Source: Coprinopsis marcescibilis (lineage: Eukaryota > Basidiomycota > Agaricomycetes > Agaricales > Psathyrellaceae). From it: 64,000 bases of DNA. The position numbers were made by a program, and so were the translations under genes. Location: NCBI GenBank assembly GCA_004369085.1, contig ML210201.1, positions 62,001-126,000 of the forward strand, written 5' to 3'. This document shows, piece by piece, positions 10,095-20,767 of the stretch. The notes beneath the pieces were generated by a model. That model did not search any database. It was not told the origin of the DNA and saw nothing but the letters and a program-made list of their open reading frames with translations. Position 1 is the stretch's first letter; every line of letters starts with the position of its first letter.

Positions 10095-10779
10095 ACACGT
10101 AAGTGTGTGATTTCCTCCAACCCGTCTCACATGTTTATTGGGCATGCTCTACAGCTTTAATACTATTCCCTGTCCCGTTAGACCACATTAAATCAACTTC
10201 GTGCCTAATACATGACATAGCATCTTCTGCGGACGGACCCAGTGGTCTGAGTCTACTCGTTGGGTAAATAGCTCACGCCACTCCAGATGGTCGTGGTCGG
10301 ATGGAGCGGTCTAGCTTCGGGGTACTGTGCAATGTGAATGTGTGACGTTCCGCGTTTGAAATTCCGGCAAATTTCGGATACAGGAAGAGGGCTGAAGCGC
10401 TCGCAAGTGTGCTTGTGCTGTTACGATATGTGTCAATGACGATCCATATGACCTTCTCCCAAGTTGTCGCTGTCATTGCTGAGAAAGCCGATAAACGATA
10501 TACTCTGCTCAACAGGTCTTTCCCATCTCCCTGTTAGTGCTATTTTGGTGAATTGAACCGGAGCCGGTGTAAGGAAAGAAAGCCTATTGTGGCAAGTTTG
10601 GCAGATGCAACGGCATCAGTTGCGGTTTGGCTTCTTCCCAGCAATTCGAGAGTCAGCGCGGGACGCGACTGCACGACGACAGAACAGTTCTTTTGACTCA
10701 CTTCCACTGCTTTCTCTCCGTCCTGCCCCTTAAAAGGGCCAAAAGCCTTTGAGATTGAGCAGGAAAGAACACATCGACC
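10095..10779. other. Intergenic region, MPP 3' end and kinase promoter
   Basis: No gene is seen. The minus-strand frames here have no motif. The CDS of the kinase begins at 10780 after an A-rich stretch. Confidence 0.5.
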
Positions 10780-13700
10780 ATGACGACCCCCACACGACCC
10801 TCCTCGATGTCCTCTGGCAAAGCTGGAAGCAGCTCTAAATCGTTGAGTGGATATGTTAGTATGCCGGGTAGATGGAGATGTGGTGGTAGACACTGATACT
10901 CCTTCGATAGCAACTGGGCGATTCGCTTGGAAAGGGCGCGTTTGGGCAGGTCTACCGTATGTTTCGACCTTGGCGACCGAAACTGCTAGTCGGGATAATA
11001 ATGATTTGTTCTAGGTGCACTCAATTGGGAGACAGGAGAAACGGTTGCTGTGAAGGAGATTCAGCTAAGCAACATCCCTAAAGGCGAGCTGCCTGAGATT
11101 ATGGTGTGTAACATACTGGATGGCTGCTGGTTGGTGGGCTGATTGAGGGCGTGAATTCAGTCAGAGATTGATCTGCTCAAGAACCTTAATGTTCGTCGCC
11201 CCTTTCGCGTTTCCTGTGCCGTCAATCGATTTACGGGTTGTTTGGATAGCACGAGAACATTGTCAAGTATAAAGGATTTGTCAAGACGCGTGAATTCCTG
11301 TACATCATCCTGGAGTGAGTGTGGGTTATTTGATCAAGTGCCGTTGCGTTAACCGTCTGCGGACAGGTTCTGTGAGAATGGATCCCTCCAAAACATTGTC
11401 AAGAAATTCGGAAAGTTCCCGGAGAATCTGGTTGCTGTGTATATCTCGCAGGTGCTGGAGGGGCTGATGTACCTACACGATCAGGGTGTAATCCATAGAG
11501 ACATCAAGGGTGCCAATATCTTGACCAATAAAGATGGGACAGTCAAACTCGCGGACTTTGGTGTTGCTGCGCGGACTGGTGGTGTCGTTGACGGAGCCGT
11601 AGTGGGGAGTCCTTATTGGAGTGAGTTCTTCACTTTTGGTTGTGCGCTGATTGCTAATGCGTCGATCAGTGGCCCCGGAGGTCATCGAACAGTCAGGCGC
11701 GACGACGGCCTCAGATATCTGGTTAGTTCAAAGCCCAATATCTTCACTCGTTCGCTCGCTGAACCTTTGACTTCAGGAGTGTAGGATGTGTTGTTATCGA
11801 GCTGCTCGAAGGGCATCCACCATACCACAACTTGGATCCCATGCCGGCACTCTTCAGAATTGTTCAAGACGACTGTCCCCCAATCCCTGAAGGTTCATCG
11901 CCAATTGTCAAGAACTTTTTGTATCAATGTTTCCAGAAGGACTGCAATCTCCGGATATCAGCCAAGAAACTGCTGAAACACCCATGGATGGTGACGACTC
12001 GGAGGCAGATGAATATTGGGAAGACGCCGACTGGGGGTGGTACTCCTGAAGGCAGAGGAACGGAACCCAACAAGAGACCACTGTCAAACTACAACTATGA
12101 CGAAGCCGTCCTCAAGGTCCAAGAATGGAACGAAGCGCTCAAGTGTAAGTGTTACAGTATAGTTCTGCGGTCGCCTACTGAGGACTCATTCATACACAGC
12201 ACCGTCTAGGCCGGCAAAGCATCCAAGTCGTTTTACTCGGGCTCATTCCCCACTCCAGCGGCACTCTGAGCTCGCTCCGTCCTCATCTTCCGTAATGCTA
12301 AGTTCGCATGTGCCCGGAGCTCTGGGATGGAAGGGTCATGGGTTGCCAAACGCAAAGCCGGGGATGTTGGTGGAGAAGATTCAACCGCTTTCATTCCAGT
12401 TGCAACCTCCAGAAGAACAAACCGACAACTGGGATGACGACTTTGAGGGAGGAATTTCGTTCACGAAGCTTCAAGGTGTGTCGGTAGACATCATGGATGT
12501 CACATTTAGCTGAATTTTATTTTGTTGATAGCGTTGGAGAAGACTAGTGTCGATGATGACAAGAATGAGCTCAACGAGCAGACCATTCGCCCTACTAAGA
12601 GCCCTGGGGCAAAGACTGTCCCACTAGCTCAACCGCCTGCAGCGACCATCGCACCGATTGTGGAAGATTATTCGTCTGATCTAGCACTTGACGAGGACGA
12701 AGATTGGTTAGAGGATAAGATCACTGATTTCAAGGTCTGTATATACGCCACTCATATCTCTATCTGTGTTGTTGACGTTGACAACGTTCTAGATAAAGAA
12801 CCAACCGCGCCGCGGCCTTTTCCACCCAGACGACATCAAGACTGTAGGGCTGGCAGTTACTGACCCTGGCCCTCTCTCAGCACCAGCTGCCCTCTTGCAC
12901 AGAAAGAAATCGCGACCAATGCTTTCCCCAATCGGACTCCCCTCTGGCTCTGGGTCCTCTGGATTGCCATCGGCCCCGTCATTGGCTGCTCACGGCCGAT
13001 CCACTTCGTTGACAACACCCACAACGGGCTCCTTTGGACGAGCCGAAGCCAAGAAGGTTCAGAACCAGGCAGAGTTTGGAAAGTATGCGGAGGATGACGA
13101 CGAAGACTACGATGATGTCTTTGGAAAGCCGAATGGTACGAGTAAGTATATGCGATCTGTTGCTAGGGAGATGATCTTACTGAGGTCTTGTTTTAGCAAC
13201 TGAGCATCCGATGCAAACTCTTCAACTCAATACGCGTCTCTCCAACAAGTCATGGGTATGGACGTCCTCTCGTTATCCTCGCTTTCAGTTCTGACTTGAT
13301 CGATTATTAGTTTAGTGACGATCATGATGAAGAGGATCCGTTTTCTGAGGTGGGTTAGCAGGCGTTTCATACAGATCTGGTGTTGATATTGTCCTCCTAG
13401 ATTGATGAAGGCTTTGACGAGGACGACTTGGAGTCCAACCTTCAGCGAGACAAATACGCCCGCTTATGCAACTCTGTCAACCAGCTCATTGACGAACTCA
13501 CACCTTCAGCACCTGACTTCCAGCTACGAGAAGCGTGCGACCAACTGGTACATCATTCATTTCAACCTGTCTTCTGGATATAAACTCAGTCGATGGTTGC
13601 AGCTAAGCATTATTATAGAAACACCGGAGATGCAGAGCCAATTGGTTTCGTCGCATGGAATGCTTGCGATCCTGGAAGTTCTTGAGGGACGTTGCTCGAG

Positions 13701-15790
13701 GGATGTGATTATGAAGCTTCTGCAAATTGTCAACCTGCTTGTTACAGAGGATGTTGGGTTCTTGGAGAGCTTCTGTTTGATTGGGTGAGTTCGTGTTCTA
13801 GTCCTCGTTGTACGATGACGCTGAGAATTTGTACCAGCGGTATTCCTGTAATGATGGGTATGTTGACAAATCAACTATCGTGGTGATCGTTGAGCTGACT
13901 TGAATACTAGAATTCACGTCCAAGAAGTATCCCTCAGAGTGCCGCCTGGAGGCATCCAATTTTATTCGACTGCTCTGTCACACCTCCGTTCTGACCCTGC
14001 AAATGTTCATCTCGTGCGTGTCAGACGCTTCTTCTCCAGCTAACAAGCTAACACGCTTCTAGATGCCGAGGCTTGAAGGTTCTAGTGGACCTCCTTGACG
14101 AAGACTACGGCGAACAAACTGAACTAGTGGAACACGCCCTCAATGGGATAGGAAGCGTCTTTGAGCTGCAGAGTCCAACGACCAAGAACGATTTCTGCAG
14201 GATGTTCATCCGAGAGGGACTGCTCGACCCACTGTCTGCGGCTCTGCTGAACGTCATGTCCAATAATGAACCATTGACGGGCGATAGGAGCACCAAGATG
14301 AAGGTTATCCAGATCTTGCTGGTGTTTTGCCAGGTCTCACAGTCGGATATCCATGTGAGGAATGCTTTGGGGACGAGAAAGGTTATTCGACGTGAGTGGA
14401 TTCATGATTGACCTTATTTCTGAGTGATGCTTAAGCTGGCTGCGTGACGACTAGGTTTGCTGAGAGCCTGTGAGCTGCTGGATCCGGAGTGCTTGGTGCA
14501 GATGCTCAAGGCTGTCAAGCACCTATCGATGAATGCGACTTTGCATGAGGTGTTGCAAAATGCCAATGCACTTGAGATTCTCATTCGGATCTTGGACGAG
14601 CAATCGTCTGGTCCACATAGTACTGTGCGTTGTTTCTACCTTTATGCCTCATCGAGCCCACAATCCTGATATCACGCGCTTTCTAGGAAATGGCCAACCA
14701 CATCTTCCAGACCTGTTACAACCTCTGCCGCCTCAACAAGTCTCGGCAAGAGGAGGCTGCACAGGCCGGTATCTTACCTTGCCTCAAGCGTGTCATCGAG
14801 ACGAGCTCGCCTCTTAAGCAGTTCGCGCTTCCTATACTATGCGATCTCGCGAGTGCAGGGAAAAGCTGTCGGACGTTGCTGTGGCAGCACGATGGTATCT
14901 CGCTGTACGTCAAGCTCTTGGATGACCCCTATTTCCAAGTCAGCGCTGTGGAATCCATCTTTTCTTGGCTCCAAGACGAAACTGCGCGGGTGGAGGACCA
15001 ACTGCTCAAAGGACCCTCCGTGGACGCGATCCTCAAATGCTTTGTCAACGCTAAAGCCAACTCGTTTGAAAATTTGCTGGATCCTTTCCTCAAGATCCTG
15101 CGTCTCTCTCACCAGCTCACCATCTCGCTCACCAAATCCTCTGCCTTTTTCCGACGCATCGTTGACCGACTGGGCCACAACTCCAAAGCGGTGGTTCGCC
15201 TGAACCTGCTGCGGATGCTCAAGTTTGTGTGCGAGATTCATCCGAACCGGGGCGTGTTGGTGGAGAGGTATGGGTTGTTGGGTGTTGTGGAGCGGTTGAG
15301 CAGGAGTGGGGGAGATGGGGCTGTTTTGGTGAGGGAGTTGGCGAGGGAGATTGTGCCGACGTTGAAGCCTGCGATTAAACCTGCGGGTGGGTCGTCGAGA
15401 GCTTCGAGTCCTGGTTCGTCGACTGGGGGACTTGGACTTGGACATGGCGTTGGGCTGGGGCTTGGACTCTCGAGTGAGGGAAAGCTGAGGAGGAGTGGGG
15501 GGCCTGGGGCGGGTGTTGGGGCGGGTGTTGGGAATGAGAATGGGCAGAGCCATGGTGGGTTGATTGGTACGCCTGGGAGTAAGGGACTGGTGCCGAAGCG
15601 AGCGAGGAGGTCTGCGTCTGAGACGTCCGGGACTGCGTCGCCTTCGTTGATGGCGAAAGGCACTGCGGCTGCGAGGTCGTCTTCGAGGCAGAGACTTGGG
15701 GAGATTCCATGGCAGAGCTCGGCTAATGCGAGCAGTAACAACAATAACAGCAGTAGTAGTACGTTTGGATCTGCTAATCGGTGGCAGTAA
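10780..15790 (+). CDS. sepH: SepH/Cdc7-type septation kinase (MAP3K-epsilon-like)
   Basis: Twenty exons give 1,319 residues. Exons are 10780-10854, 10911-10956, 11015-11103, 11161-11190, 11250-11314, 11367-11620, 11670-11721, 11777-12144, 12200-12475, 12532-12734, 12793-13141, 13197-13255, 13311-13349, 13401-13547, 13603-13784, 13838-13857, 13911-14013, 14063-14391, 14455-14624 and 14687-15790. The kinase domain (about residues 25-280) is complete: [38 protein letters not shown]. The middle is acidic and disordered, with [11 protein letters not shown]. The C-terminal half (from about residue 670) is a run of ARM/HEAT-like helices, such as [12 protein letters not shown] and [15 protein letters not shown]. 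This layout is that of the septation initiation network kinase, which acts at spindle poles to trigger cytokinesis. The tail after 15380 is low complexity, rich in Gly and Ser. Confidence 0.9.
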
Positions 15791-16156
15791 TCCGCGGTTT
15801 GTTTCGTTCCTCGGTTTCGTTTTCTTTTGACAGTCCCTCGGTTTGAATTAATGGTTTTGCTATTTGGTTAACTGGTTCTATTCACACACGCACACACACG
15901 CATTCCCTTGCAGTTGACTAGTACGCATATTTATCACTCTCCTTGATGGGGGTGGTTGTTCTATGATATTTGCTATACATGGATTAGTATTTTAGAGCCC
16001 ATACACGTATTTACCTACCTATACGTATGGATGTAATTGGGGCTGGACTCAGGAGTAGTAGGTTTGGTCGGAGAAAAAGCAAAGCGAGCGGATATTTATG
16101 CATTACTTTTGAAATATACGCATATTAATAGGGATAGGATGTGTATAAGATGCCTT
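15791..16156. other. Convergent 3' region with a CA repeat
   Basis: This lies between the stop codons of the kinase and of uL5m. It contains a short CA-rich tract at about 15886-15902 and AT-rich sequence; no gene is seen. Confidence 0.5.
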
Positions 16157-17050
16157 CTATCGGCGGGCAAATGGTATTTGGAAGCCAGATACGAGTGCTC
16201 GTGCACGGTCTTGTGCACCAACTCCCGTCGCGTTCGTAACAAAGTGAATGTGGATTCCGGGGAGGTGGTCGGGGTAGGCGTCTATGTTGACCTCGAGCTG
16301 AGGGAAGAAGACCATGGCTTGTGGGGGAAGACCGAAAGATACGACGCCTGATACTGCGCTGGGGGTGTTTACGGAGGACGATTGGGGTGGGAGGACTACG
16401 CCGTTGAAGTCGCGTAGTCGGGGGAGGACAAACTCTGTGAGGGTGCCAATAAAGTCGTACATGCTCTGGCCACGGAGGTCGACCTTGACACCGGCTGGAA
16501 TGCCCTGGCGCAGCCAGCCTCCAATCGACTTTTTGCCCCGCACAAGTTGGATGCCCTCCACGGCGTGTTGGCCTCCTCCCCGCTCCGTCTCGCCAGTCAG
16601 CGCGCGCACCATCATAAGCGGGGCAAGCAAGTTCGCCTTGCTCGCAATGGACTCCTTGACCATGGTATGAATCTGGATCTTTTCGAGTCTGACGACATTG
16701 TCGGGTGTGGATGGTGGTGCTGGTTTCTTCCCGAGCTGCGATCCGCCGACGCTGGGGTTGGCTCTGAACTTTGAGTAGGGGTTCTCTGGGTCGAACTTGA
16801 GGCGGATTTGGCGGGGTGCTTTACGGGTGCCTTCGGGTTCGTGTTTGTATGTCATGTACATCAGGTCGTCCTGGAGGGTGTTGTGGTAGTGGTCTTCGAG
16901 GCGACATGGGGCGAATTCGCGGGTGATGAGCTTGACGTGTGGTTGGGGGAGTTTGGTGGTGGGGCTTTTGCGGAGGTGCTTGCCTAGGCGGGGGGCGCGC
17001 CCAAACCGTTTGAGGTTGAGGGCTGCGCGTGAGACGGACGGTGTGCTCAT
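16157..17050 (-). CDS. MRPL7: Mitochondrial large-subunit ribosomal protein uL5m
   Basis: A single exon encodes 297 residues. The N-terminal part contains LITREFAPCRLEDHYHNTLQ, the segment typical of fungal mitochondrial L5, followed by RLEKIQIHTMVKE and the L5 core MVRALTGE, then VRGKKSIGGWLRQGIPAGVK and MYDFIGTLTEFVLPRLRDF. It ends with the L5 C-terminal fold including PGIHIHFVTNA. The basic N-terminus is suited to mitochondrial import. L5 contacts 5S rRNA in bacteria; in fungal mitoribosomes, which lack 5S, it sits in the central protuberance. It converges with the kinase gene. Confidence 0.9.
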   Translation of the reverse strand: MSTPSVSRAALNLKRFGRAPRLGKHLRKSPTTKLPQPHVKLITREFAPCRLEDHYHNTLQDDLMYMTYKHEPEGTRKAPRQIRLKFDPENPYSKFRANPSVGGSQLGKKPAPPSTPDNVVRLEKIQIHTMVKESIASKANLLAPLMMVRALTGETERGGGQHAVEGIQLVRGKKSIGGWLRQGIPAGVKVDLRGQSMYDFIGTLTEFVLPRLRDFNGVVLPPQSSSVNTPSAVSGVVSFGLPPQAMVFFPQLEVNIDAYPDHLPGIHIHFVTNATGVGAQDRARALVSGFQIPFARR

Positions 17051-17640
17051 CGTTGGTCACGGTCTGCTCACTGTCACTGATGATGACGGCCACTACGAAC
17101 TTTTCGTGCCAAGACAAGGAGCCCGACGATGCTTGGTCGTGCTTGGTTTGGAAGCTGTCGAAGCTGTCGTGGCTGTGTCAAAGGTCAAGCGCCGACGTTC
17201 AACAAGTTCGCTCAGCCCGCCGACCATATCGGTAAAGGCTGTCCCAGTTCGGATCTTCGGCGCCATAGTCTCTCGACTATCCGATAACTTGACCTCTGAA
17301 CGACATCGTACAGGCCGTTTACCCGCGCAACCCTCCAACACGACCTCCCCGGGATTGCAACGTCGTCGCGAGCGCTGAGCGGGGAAGCTGAGGCGAGATC
17401 CAATACTAGCCGTGCACTGGCAGACGGACTTTGCCTCTGTGCAGTGTGCAAACCAGTACTCAAGACGCTCTAAGGACTTAAAGTGCGAGAGACGGCGCTA
17501 TTAATCTGTCATTTCAGGGATCCTGTTGCGATCGGAATTACGCAACTTGTTCTGGTTGGCCGGGAGAGTCGAACGTTTCATGATTGAACGCCACATCGCT
17601 CAACCCTCCTTTTCCTTTACTTTGACAGAAGCTGAACACT
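17051..17640. other. Intergenic region before the SDR pseudogene
   Basis: No gene is seen. The left side is the uL5m promoter. Frames of 80-150 codons on both strands overlap and lack motifs. Confidence 0.45.
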
Positions 17641-18648
17641 ATGGGCATTGTAGCTTCAGTAATTGACGAATCCTTTCCTCCCAAATCCAAGTTCAATGTA
17701 GACGACATTCCTGATCTCAGCGGAAAGGTCGTCATTGTAACAGGAGCAAACTCGGGTGAGTACGCTACAGGAACGAAACTGAGCTTCACATCCTATTCAA
17801 CAATGCGTAAGCTGTGGTAGATCGTCAAGTAACCTGAAACGTCTAACGTGTAGATTGTAGCGGGATCTTACAACCCCCAATAGAATGGCTCACCAAGAAT
17901 GGATACGACCTCCAAATTGGCAGTATGGTGCTCGGACATTTCTACCTCACCAAACTTCTCCTTCCCGTCCTCATTTCAGGCGCTAAATCATCGCCAGATG
18001 GGAAGTCGAGGGTAGTCCATACGTCATCGATCGGTTCCCTAGGACCGAGTGATTTTGACTTCAATGTTCTCAAAGATGGGCCCGCGCGTCGGAAGATGCA
18101 CCCAGGTAAACTTTACTCTCTGGCCAAGCTTGTACGTCTGTTCATCTGAATACGCTCATCGGGTTTAATCTCATCTTTTTGGCGGCACCCAGGGAAACGT
18201 GCTCCTCTCAAACGAGCTTGCAAAGCGGTATGGTGATCAGGGCCTTGTCTCCATCTCATGCAACCCAGGAAACCTCGAAAGTGACCTTTTACGCCATTCT
18301 CCTTGGTTGTTAAAATTCGTCATTGTGAGTCGATCTATGCTTCCGCTGCTTGTCAAGGACGCAATCAAGTTGATAATCTGACGATGGTTGCGGCAGGGTC
18401 TGTTTCTACATCCGACAAAACTAGGTGCTTTGACGCAGCTCTGGGCGGGAACATCTGCAGAAGCGTCGCAGCTGAATGGAGAGGTGCGTCTAATAACCGT
18501 TACCCGATGGAATAATCTACCGAAGCTGATTAATATCCAGTACCTGATCCCTTGGGCAAGAGTGGGGAAGCCAAACGTACTTGCACTCGACTCCAAGCTC
18601 TGTAGTGATCTATGGGAGTGGATGGAAGAACAGGTTCAGGATGTTTGA
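17641..18648 (+). pseudogene. Short-chain dehydrogenase with deleted NAD-binding core
   Basis: This is a paralogue of the SDR at 5796. It begins MGIVASVIDESFPPKSKFNVDDIPDLSGKVVIVTGANSG and then jumps within a few bases to the equivalent of exon 4 ([12 protein letters not shown] at about 17775-17809). The stretch that should carry the second half of the cofactor motif, the first helix and about 55 residues up to the second strand is missing. The rest is well kept: NNAGILQP, VVHTSSIGS, catalytic [28 protein letters not shown] and the C-terminus YLIPWARVGKPN. The introns after about 17809, 18132, 18324 and 18483 correspond to the intact gene, while the intron after NVLG is absent. No splice combination I tried restores the missing fold, so I call it a pseudogene by internal deletion. 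Confidence 0.75.
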
Positions 18649-19461
18649 GGGTGGACTTGGTACCCGTAGGACTCCAACCCTTTTCACCTAGCCCTGAGAG
18701 GGCATTACGTCCTGTATCATAGACTATTAACAATCTCTTGCCAGTTGAAACCACGTTTAATGAATAGGCGCCCACTCAGAACAAGGTTACCTTTTTAACT
18801 ACGCACGCGTTATTGGGGACTACCAATCAACAGGTATAGCCAATAGCCTACCCTTACATCTGGGCTTCCCTGATGGCTATTCCGCAATCCTTGTGAACGA
18901 CTCAACCAACTAATTTGCGGCGGTGTCGTCGCGTGCCCAGGGAATCCGCGTTCCCACAGCAGAACGTTCACAGCGCTAAACTCGGATGGAAGGAACACAA
19001 ATTGAATTGAATACTCACCACCTCATATACTCGGACATTGACTTATTGTTAATGCCGGCAAACAGGCATGCCCAATTGTGCTCCACCGGGAATCAGACCG
19101 AAACACAATAACAATACAAACGGACATACCGGCCGGGTCTTCCCAATACACTCGCATCTAACAATTACACTTTTGTACCACTTGGAAAAGCTAGCCAAAT
19201 TAGTCTCCAGCGTGCACAATCTGAGAACTCATACCTAATTCAAACAATAACGATGGATCATGATGACGGCTAGGGTGGTTAACGCAGGCGCCGCCCGTCT
19301 CATATTCACCCCGGTGATTTATGAAGTGTTAATCTCAAAAGTGTGGAGCTGCAGGAGTATATAATCTAGCTCGCTTCGAGGGTGATTCTTCAGTTCTTCA
19401 GAGCTAAAAGCAAATCAAAAGTCCTCTACCTCTACCACTACCACTACTACCACTACTCGCA
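18649..19461. other. 5' region of CaaX peptide copy 3
   Basis: No gene is seen. The shared upstream block of the CaaX genes is at about 19095-19145. A TATA-like GAGTATATAATC is at about 19355, roughly 105 bases before the ATG, and a CTACCACTA repeat lies in the leader at about 19430-19458. Confidence 0.5.
19095..19145 (+). promoter_or_regulatory. Shared upstream block of CaaX peptide genes, copy 3
   Basis: GGGAATCAGACCGAAACACA and then CGGACATACCGGCCGGGTCT lie about 320-370 bases upstream of the ATG at 19462. The block combines the parts seen before copies 1 and 2, so it is the most complete form. Confidence 0.45.
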
Positions 19462-19635
19462 ATGGATTCCTTCATCGTCCTCCCCACCATTGACACCCCC
19501 ACCAACCAAGAGACCGGCGGAGGCAGCGGCTCAACATCATATTGCGTTATCGCTCAACGCCCCGTCGTTGATACACCCACCAACTTTGAGACAGGCGGAG
19601 GCGGCGGTTCCACTTCTTACTGCGTTATTGCCTAA
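19462..19635 (+). CDS. CaaX pheromone-like peptide precursor, two-module, copy 3
   Basis: The gene encodes 57 residues in a single exon: MDSFIVLP, then IDTPTNQETGGGSGSTSYC + VIAQRPV and VDTPTNFETGGGGGSTSYC + VIA stop. The length and module phase are exactly those of copies 1 and 2, 14-16 kb away. The predicted lipopeptide core differs: TSYC before both CaaX boxes instead of TQYC, and the terminal box is CVIA rather than CTIA. If these are pheromones, copy 3 would encode a different specificity. The sequence outside the modules has diverged strongly from copies 1 and 2, but MDSFIVLPTIDTPTN is almost unchanged at the nucleotide level, which points to selection on the protein. A spliced 3' UTR is possible (GTACG at about 19690, TTTCACAG at about 19749). 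Confidence 0.65.
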   Translation: MDSFIVLPTIDTPTNQETGGGSGSTSYCVIAQRPVVDTPTNFETGGGGGSTSYCVIA

Positions 19636-20767
19636 GTTCCCCATGGCACGCAAGCCTGACTAGCCTGACACCATTCTCAAAATTTAATGGTACGTTGCTC
19701 ATGTGCATTTCCACTTTTATCCTGATGCTGACGAAGTTCTCTTTCACAGCTGCCTTAAACATCATGTACATCAAGTTCAAACACGCACGCAAACACCAAC
19801 TCGACTCGACATTTTTGCTCACTAGCAATTACCTTAAACACCCTTCGACCTTCTAAGCCCCTAATGATGCTCCTTTATTAATACATTGTTCGCAAGTGTC
19901 TGCTTCAAGTCGCATTGTACAGTAGAATAATACAAATCTGACTCTCGAAAGAATTGAACACCAGGTTCTTGAGCGTAAGATTTGACAAGCTTGTAGGAAT
20001 TTGAAGCAAAGCGTAGTGGGGCCTTTGCCCCTCATTCACGAATCTTTGTCTCACGTCGCAACGAAGGAGCTAAGCTGGACATGATACCGTCGCTCGGGTT
20101 TAGCCTATCGATGAGCCTGAAACCAAGGTAGTGGCTCGTGCATGCATGCATCAAGGTGCAATCTGATGGGCTGACTCGGTATTCTAAACAGCAGGTACAT
20201 AGCTAAACGGCGCCTGATCAGCGTGCTTCCTCAGATTGAATTCAAGTTCTTGTCTCGGTGTTACTCTTGAGCACAAGGCGTCAAGGCGTCAGATGGCACA
20301 TGTGGTTCGTTCGGAATCCTGAATCCTACCTGGAAGAAGTCAGGCTGGCCTGTCGCAGTGTGTTTCTTGGCGCTTGTCTTGGTATTGACTCGAGCAGCGT
20401 CTTGTGCTTCTACTTCGATTGCACAATAAAGAATGTGCAGAAAATGGCTGTAGCGGACGCAGTAAGTGTCCTAATGTGGTACATGTTAATCGCCTCTGTG
20501 TGCGCCTTTAGAAGACCAGCATACGACTGTGCCCGCATGCGCAGGGCAACTTGAGTAATGAACGACAGCACGGAGCATTATTTCTTGGATCTTAGATGGA
20601 TCTGTCCGTTTATGAGCCCAACGACCCAAAGCCTCATGGTAAACAAGAACATTATGTCCGCATCGACTGAAATCCGTTATCTATTGCCCGTTCTTTAAGT
20701 GTCATGTTCCTACATCTCCTTCCCCCTCGACGTACATCTTATCAACCCATTCAGCATCAGCTATATC
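19636..20767. other. Gene-poor spacer
   Basis: The first 250 bases are the 3' region of CaaX copy 3. I see no gene in 19900-20767; the frame at 20258-20554 has no motif. Confidence 0.45.
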
